Assembly: GCF_000005505.3 (NCBI RefSeq)
Contig: NC_016133.3
Span: 11,656,001 to 11,720,000 of the forward strand
Direction of reading: 5' to 3'
DNA: 64,000 nt
Source of the DNA: Brachypodium distachyon
Lineage: Eukaryota > Streptophyta > Magnoliopsida > Poales > Poaceae
A model generated the notes under the pieces. The model ran no database searches, was not told the DNA's origin, and worked only from the letters and a program-made list of their open reading frames with translations. This document shows positions 57,301-64,000 of the stretch, in pieces. Positions within the stretch are counted from its first letter, which is position 1, and each line of letters begins with the position of its first letter. Position numbers and translations under genes: made by a program.

Positions 57301-57478
57301 ATGTCAGGCCAACAAATCAAGAAACAGAGACATAGATGAGACCGGCCGCTGCCAGTCGATCCAGACCAAGAAGAACAGGAAATTCCGGAACCCCATAAAG
57401 AAAAGGTATATAGAGTAATCTGATCTCACATACGTTGTTGCCTCTCCAGACTTGGTAGACCCGCTGCTGCTTGGCCAT
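54391..57478 (-). CDS. DHHC-type protein S-acyltransferase (PAT)
   Basis: Five exons, 57478-57434, 56785-56600, 55789-55508, 55385-55152 and 54876-54391, encode 410 residues. The enzyme palmitoylates cysteines of membrane proteins at the plasma membrane, Golgi or tonoplast. It has four membrane segments: two in exon 2 and early exon 3 (residues about 28-50 and 62-88) and two in exon 4 (about 177-200 and 220-243). The Cys-rich domain is complete, with [20 protein letters not shown] and DHHC at residues 159-162 followed by [15 protein letters not shown]. The DPG motif ([10 protein letters not shown]) and TTxE motif ([11 protein letters not shown], residues 250-) are present. The N-terminus [10 protein letters not shown] matches plant PATs. 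The tail is hydrophilic and Ser/Arg-rich. The ATG at 57478 is the only one before the conserved start; upstream extension is only through non-ATG codons. Confidence 0.95.
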
Positions 57479-59454
57479 GGCCGCCGCCGCCGCACCGGAG
57501 CGAGAAGGGAAGAAATCCACCAGCCAGCCAGCCAGTCAGCCTTGCACTCCTTCGAGGTCTCCACTTGGGGGAGAGGAAACTCTTCTTCTCCCTCCACCTC
57601 TCCTTCTCCTCTTGATTTCCTCTAGAGAAGGGTCAGGGATAAGAGGGCACGGAAGCGAGATGCCATCACCCGCCGCCGCGGCATCATCAATCGCCGTGGG
57701 TCTTCTTCCTCGGTGTGACAGACAGACAGAGGTGAGATGAGATGAAGATATATCTATCTGGCTTGGAAACCTTAAAGATTTGATTTTTGCGATGTCTACA
57801 GGGAGGAGGAGGAGGTATCCTTGGTATGTCGGAGTACGAAAGCATCTGTTCTTTGTTCTCTTGGGACACTTTCTCCTCTCTCTTCATTTTCTTTCTTATT
57901 TTTCTAATTAACATAGTTCTATTATTTTCCTCGCACAACTAATGAGGGGTACAGTTGATTTAGATCCATGTCTATACTAACTCTGACTCACATCATGAAT
58001 ATGGAAGAATTTCTATATACTACCTGAGTTTTTAATTAATCCTAAAGGTTATTGTGAAATTATTATTATTTATTTATTTTAAAGGTTATTGTGGCTTAGC
58101 ATTTTGGTCTAACTGGTAAAATAAGTTGTTTATTCCTTCTCGTTAATAGTTCCCATGCCTTTAGACAAATTCCACTTGTGTGGATCTGCAAAGATATTAT
58201 GATCCTTACCTCTGGAAAGAATATTACCAAAAGTAAGGTTTTTTAATAAAAACTTCAACTACACGTTTCACTATATTTGTCAATAAAGAGATGCACAGGT
58301 TATCTGACTAGAGAAAGGGTGAAGAATAATCTAGCTGGGAGAGAATATGTGCTTGATTTGATGCCATTCCCCCTCTTACTGATTGAGAATAATCTAGCAT
58401 GTGAAGTTCATCACAGGTCAGAGATCAGTCTCTGCCAGAACTTGCGAATTCTTGGGACATAAAGTTTTCACAGGATTCATTGAGAAATAATCGTATAGGC
58501 AAAATAATAATTCCATGCGACACGAATAAATAGTTGGCACTGCTCATTGCATGATGCTGTCTGCTTGATTGAATGCTGTTCTGGATTTGGACCAGCAATT
58601 TCAGCTGTCAGTCAGTCAGTCAGATCAGGGGCCCTTCCTTTTCGCCAGCACTCACTCATCAAAACTGTATATGAATATGTTCATAGCAATAAATTCTTAT
58701 TGGAATCAGTAAAATTCTCCCACCTATCTTTTTCCTTATGAGAATAATTCAGTTTGATTCCGTGGCGTGGCGCATAAGAGCATTCACACTCTTTAAAATA
58801 CCTACCTCTATAACCATCTCTAACGCTTGGAGATTGCCTCCAAGGACTGTAGGCATGTGCCTCTAAGAATGAAGTTGAAAACCACCTCTTCATCTAGAGG
58901 CAATCTCTAAGGACTAAAATAGCATATCATGCTTGGAGAAAACTTGAGTTTGAGATGCGAGGACTAGTTGTTCACGGTGAAAATGAGTTTTTTTATATAA
59001 GCCGGGACCCAGCTTAGAGGTGAGAAAAGCTTTAAGCATTGCAGCAGAAGGTGATACGTGTGGAGGCAACGAGTGGGTCCCATCTTAGAGGCAAAATTGT
59101 CTCTAAAGACTGTGGATGCCCTGAGCATCAACCACAAACTGGCTGTAATTTTAGTTTTTTAGGAAAAAACATGGAAGAACTAGCCATGTGAAAGTATATC
59201 GAAACCTCAGAGGTACAATCTGCCCTAGTTAACAAAAATGAAATATTTGATTTACAACTCATCGAACGGTTACACCCGACAATTTCACCAGTTCGATTCT
59301 GCATCTCTGTAAGCTAAGGGATGATTTACAGCTCAGGCAGTCTGATGATCGAGGAAAAGAACCAATGAAACCGATGCAAGAACAATGATAGAAAAATTTG
59401 CCTCAGGATGGCAGTAGCACTAGGGTACACCCTACAAGCTGAAGCGAGGGGCTC
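57479..59454. other. intergenic region between the DHHC and PI-PLC genes
   Basis: Promoter and leader of the DHHC gene lie in the first few hundred bases; the 3'UTR of the PI-PLC gene lies in the last. One MITE-like element (58778-59121) is listed separately. A CAGT tandem repeat is near 58608-58622. Confidence 0.45.
58778..59121. mobile_element. MITE-like element with GAGCATTCACACTCTTTA-type ends
   Basis: The left end GAGCATTCACACTCTTTA and the reverse complement of the right end, GGGCATCCACAGTCTTTA, match at 15 of 18 positions. Internal sequences (TTGGAGATTGCCTCCAAG, AGAGGCAATCTC) form further inverted repeats. There is no coding capacity. The target duplication is unclear, so the superfamily (hAT or PIF/Harbinger) is not assigned. 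Confidence 0.6.
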
Positions 59455-62400
59455 TTACGACAGAAACAGCAGAACCAGAGATGACAGACCGAAGAAGAAG
59501 CTCCACCGGAAGGGTGGGAACTGAGTCGTCGCCGCACTGGAATCACCGCTTGGGCTTGTACCCTTGGTGGGTGCCCTGGGTGGTGATGGCGGTGGAGGTG
59601 GAGGTATCACACAGGTTCCGAATGTCGAGTTGGACTGCAGCTCAGAGGTCACAATATTAGTGGGAGAAAAAAAATAACAAGACTGTGAGACAGATGGTTC
59701 TTAATTCCATATCACCAGATGTTAATTGAGCTGTTTAATTCCATATCACCAGATGCAACAAAATGCGTCACGAGCTGTTTGATTTATGAAAAGTGCAGGT
59801 ATCATGTGCCTTTACCTTACAGTATGCAATGTTGTCACACCCACATACTAGATGGCCATTAGCCACGTCAGTAGCCAAGGGAGCTCCTCCACCATTGCTC
59901 CGCTGCACAATTCAAATGTTAAGGAACCCGCATGATTGACTGAATAGATTTTGTTTGGATTAACCAGTGAAGAAGTTTGCAATATTGGCATACCATGTAG
60001 AAATCAACAGCGATGTAGTTGGGCCACCGATTGCCAGAGAGATCGTGGCAGGTTTTTAGCATGCTAACAAGTGGCGCTGAATTGTTCCCGCAAACCCCGG
60101 TCTGACTCGGGTCTGTCGTGAAGAAGTTCATCAGAACAAGCGACTGGCTTTTGGAATCCATGGCCGGGGACTCTGAGCGACTTGGGCATTTACCTTCTAC
60201 CATGCCCTCATTGCCATCTGCAAAGATAAAGCAAAAAAACTATATGAACAAATAATTCATTGAAAATATATCAAACTTCACATTCTTATGCCAACAGTTT
60301 GTGTTGGAAGTTGGAACTATACATTGGCTTTCCACAACATAGCTCCACTCATACGGAATACCCTCGCTTGCTTCTTTTGATTTCTTTGATGTGAAGACTA
60401 CCAGGCGCTCATTTTGGCTGATCATGTCCTTGAGCAAAGGCCAGTTGCCCCCACTCTTGGGCATTTTTGCCACGGGGAACCAATACTTCATGAGGCCGGA
60501 AGCATTGAATACTTTTGGCAAGGACCCTGTAGCAGTGTAGTCTTCCAGGAAAACTGTGATCACTGCTGAAGGGTTTGCTTCAAGGAACGTCTGGATTTCT
60601 TTGAAGACATTGATGGCTGGTTGCTGCGCAGAATCCCACTCAAGATTAGATATACAGTATCAAGATGCTCTGCACGATAGAGAAGAAAAATGTTCAGCTG
60701 GTAATCTTACGAAGGCTGTGATATTGTAGCACTTCCCAGCAACTGAGTGGCACAGCCAGACATCATTGTTGAAATCGTAAGTGTCAAGCATCAAGCCCCT
60801 AACACCATTCTGCACATAATCAGGTAGAGTTTCCCAAGGTTAAAATTTCAAATAGCCACTGACAATCTAAAATTCAGTGTTAATGAACCACGACAGAATA
60901 CATGTTGGTGGTGTACATCAGAATTTCATCCGGTAACTGCAAAATAGACTGCTTTTTTAGGAAACAAAATAGACACCACGTTTGTATAATCAGCATTTAC
61001 GCAGGTAAAATGGAATAGCACTTTGCAGGAGGAAATTAAACAATACCTGCATAACAACAGGAAATGGAGTAACAGCTTACTAAACTGCGTTGGGTTGGCT
61101 TCTTTGTTTCTGTAGTTTTTTCTTTCTTTCTTTCAGTTATAAGAGAACTTAGGAAGTTTCCGCGAGATATAGCTGGGGCAAGTAGAAATATCGCACGGTA
61201 CATTGACTTGTTCAATTACTTCAGTGTGGCTAGAAATAACTATTAAAAACAACAACTGCCTCAAAAACACCAACAGATGTACATGAAAATCTTTGTTGCG
61301 TGGCACCGATTATATAAAAAAGGACAGGGTGGCATCATAAACTATGTGGACGTGGTCCCTCCCTTTCCTTAAGACCAAAGCAATCGATAACTTCATAGCA
61401 TAATACCTGAACCAGACATGATTACAACAAGGCCTGTTTGGCAATCAGCAACTACCTCGGTGACAAATCACTCAATGTGCCTACCCAGCGACCATAAAAC
61501 TATGGAATTTGAGTGCTAACTACTAAGGTCTGCCCATAGCCATAAGAATCTCTGTGAGCTGGCAAGTAGACTAACCAAAGGCAAGTATGGCATTAGCTGT
61601 ATCTAAATACTAGGGTCTCTATCATTGGCATTATAAACATATCCGGAAAAATGGGTATGTTATTCATAGTCCATAGTGTGATGGAGAAACACCACTGCAT
61701 ATGGTGTTATGCAAAGAAAAACAAACTACTTATGCGTAGTGTTCGCACGCCTTATTTTTTCTCCTCTGTTCCTTGGAAGTTACTGTAAAGAGGTTTCATT
61801 TCATACATGCAGTCTTGAAACTTAATGTGCATTTGTCATGTTAGATATTCGTGTATCTTTCTAAGCTCTACTTTGGTTCGAGCCTTTTGTCAAGGAGCAG
61901 ACATTTGGCCCTTTATTATGGAACAGAAAAGAAGGATGCAGATACCTGATCTGAATTCAAACAAAAGCATGGGGCAGAGGATAGAAAACAGTGGAGCAGT
62001 AGTAGAGCATGTGTCAAGTGTAAAAAGAAAGGCATTCTTTTCGTGTATTATGAAGCCAACTTTTGAGCATTTCGCTGATGATATTCCTCCAAAAAGTGAA
62101 AAAGGTGGGGCAGGTAGGACGGTGAGACACTGAGACCTTGTGCAAGCTCTGCCTTTTGAATTAAGGAGACCCTACTTTGTCTGATCAAAGGGGCAATTGG
62201 AAAACTTAGCTAGGAAGGCAGCATTTTCCATCACCATTACAGAAATGGTTCAGTTGACTTAACACAGTGCACAATTAAAGGCTGAGTACAAAACTACAAG
62301 TTTCAGTTGAGTAAAGTTGGTTCTAAAAAGAAGAACTCCCCTTCAGCAGCAGTAAATCTCAGTAGGGCAGTAAATCTGAGTGGCAATTTTAGTATGATCA

Positions 62401-63238
62401 GTGAACCTATGGAACATTTTGGTCAGCAAAGCATTGGTATGGGCCTTGCAAAGGCTAAAGATACAGCAGCATCTAATCTGCACTGAGTCCAGAAATGAAC
62501 CACTTGGTTTCAGTTTAGGAGTGAAGAACCATTAAATTATTAACCGAGGAAGTAAAAACAGGATGAGGACAACATTAGGTAGGCAATGGGGAGTGAGATT
62601 AGGTACGTAGCAGGCACAAGCACATGGATGGAATGGAAAGAACACGGGGTGTCCGGCCCCACAGAGAACACGGGCTGTCCTGCGCCATGGAGGGCCCTCG
62701 CCGGCGCCGCGGGCGCAGGCAGGTAGAGCCGCCGGAGGAATTGATGACGGTAAATGTAACTGACAAACTGCTATGTCGGCGGCGGGGAAGGAGGAGTGGG
62801 AAAGGAAGGAAACCTTGAGCTGAGCGGTGACGGAGTCCTCCTGGTTGGCGGGGGCGATGAGGGTGGCGCCGGTGGCGGAGGCGGCGCCTGCGAGCGCGAA
62901 GGAGTTGTGCGTCGTCAGCCACGAGTAGTTGTTGAAGGGGAGCCCCGTGCCCTGCGATGTCCATGGAGCAGAGCATCAGCCACCAAATCGATTCAATCCC
63001 AACAATCTCTGAACAACTGAAGAAGGAGCAGCTGAATTACGTGGGTGAGGGGGTCGATGGGGGAGGCGCGCGCGCAGATTTTGGCCTCGCCGTCGCCGCA
63101 GGCGGCGCAGTGCAGCCCCGACCCGCAGTCGCCGGCGGCCGAGCAGCCGTCGCCTTCCCGCGCCGCCGCGGCTCTGCCTGCAGCGAAGAAGACGACGAGG
63201 AGGAGGAAGACGGGGAGCAGGCGGAGGCGGGTGGCCAT
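59455..63238 (-). CDS. secreted PI-PLC X-domain protein, probably GPI-anchored
   Basis: Seven exons, 63238-63041, 62951-62814, 60809-60711, 60623-60323, 60217-59994, 59902-59816 and 59634-59455, encode 408 residues. It is a plant PI-PLC X-domain-containing protein (At5g67130 type), distantly related to bacterial phosphatidylinositol phospholipase C. A signal peptide (1-26) precedes a Cys-rich EGF-like region (about 30-56) and the X domain (about 67-330). Both catalytic histidines are visible: TTHNSFA (His81) and VWLCHSVAG (His133). The C-terminus has a proline run, a small-residue stretch (SGDSSAATT) and a hydrophobic end ([14 protein letters not shown]), which together form a GPI-attachment signal. 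All introns are GT-AG and in phase; intron 2 is about 2 kb. Enzymatic activity of the plant members is not established. The ATG at 63238 gives the signal peptide. Confidence 0.93.
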
Positions 63239-64000
63239 GGTTGGCAGCGACCTAGAGTACCGGAAAAGCAGCGAGAGCGCGGCGCGTCTTGAGGGCACGA
63301 CAACGGCTATTATACCATGCCAGTCTCGGTCTCTCTGGCTTTGGTTGGTGAATGCCGGTGTTAATCCTCCACGAGAACAAACACTGATCCAAACCCAATT
63401 TCAAGTCCCTAATTAATGTGTGCCAGGGATTAGAGCAGAACGCGTGGATAGGAAGACTAAATTGGTGTTGCTCCAACTCATTACTCTTTGCCTACTGAAA
63501 CAAATTCTTAATTTGAAGTTGAAGCCAACAAACGAATAGCTAGTCGTCGTTGTACTAATCAACACGGAGCATGGTTACGTGCATGGTGCCACCACACGTA
63601 TACGCGTCTCCAAAACCTTCTTCAGTTTGAAAGGTTCAATCTTTATTTTATTTCTACCCGTTTCGAAAATGAAAGGTTCCATTTTTATCTAGGAATTTAC
63701 CGGACACCGTTTCTCCCAAATCCTTCTTGGCTTTGTCAAAGTTCAATTTTTATTTATCAAACCCGAGCATTATTCTCCCTTCACACATGTCCCTGCTTAA
63801 CCTACCATGTGTTAACGATTCCATGGTTCCATGTGTTTCTCTACGGAGTACTACTTATTCTTCCTTTCTTGCCAGACAACTGCAGGATGAGTGGACGACT
63901 TGACTTGACTTTATTTGTTTTTGGTTCTTCATTTCCTTCCTTTGAACCAACAACCCCAATCTTTTGTCAACTTACTAACAAGTCATGGCAATCCACTCTT
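63239..64000. other. upstream region of the PI-PLC gene
   Basis: AT-rich with no coding signal. It holds the promoter of the minus-strand gene at 59455-63238. Confidence 0.45.

Overview
The window is nuclear DNA of a grass. Short intron-less genes with very GC-rich coding sequence sit beside AT-rich, intron-rich genes with GT-AG introns. There are many Stowaway-type MITEs with TA target duplications, and the protein families are plant-specific. Roughly twelve genes in 64 kb, with only solo LTRs and small elements between them, suggests a compact grass genome, perhaps a Pooideae species such as Brachypodium. The species is inference only.

Layout. 0-20 kb: small regulatory and defence-type genes. 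These are a GIR1-like zinc-knuckle microprotein (1448-1729, +), an OVATE family repressor (7872-8720, +), two NDR1/HIN1-like membrane proteins (10049-10693 and 12045-12728, both -) and an MKS1-type VQ protein (17785-18615, +). A 903-bp solo LTR (14346-15248) and a LINE fragment (19354-20008) lie among them. 20-24 kb: an RZ-1-type glycine-rich RNA-binding protein (20826-22134, +) with a promoter rich in TGGGCY motifs, a 5'UTR intron carrying a MITE, and a probably spliced 3'UTR.

24-47 kb is the most unusual part. It holds three minus-strand paralogues of the plant ACT-domain Raf-like Ser/Thr/Tyr kinase family (STY8/STY17/STY46 type). The middle copy (30559-35955) has every catalytic motif. The first (24655-29244) has an intact 13-exon reading frame, but DFG has become GFN, so it is a predicted pseudokinase. 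The third (44809-46656) is an intact four-exon gene that stops just after the ACT domain and has no kinase. A SINE in the middle copy has a matching empty site in the first copy. A MULE-like element with a nested Stowaway and a 3.3-kb solo LTR separate the second and third copies; a third solo LTR (47395-48678) lies upstream of the third.

50-64 kb: housekeeping-type genes. These are a Tubby-like F-box protein (51836-53654, +), convergent with a DHHC S-acyltransferase (54391-57478, -), then a secreted, probably GPI-anchored PI-PLC X-domain protein (59455-63238, -). Exon models were built by hand from splice sites, phase and family homology; every model closes in frame from ATG to stop.
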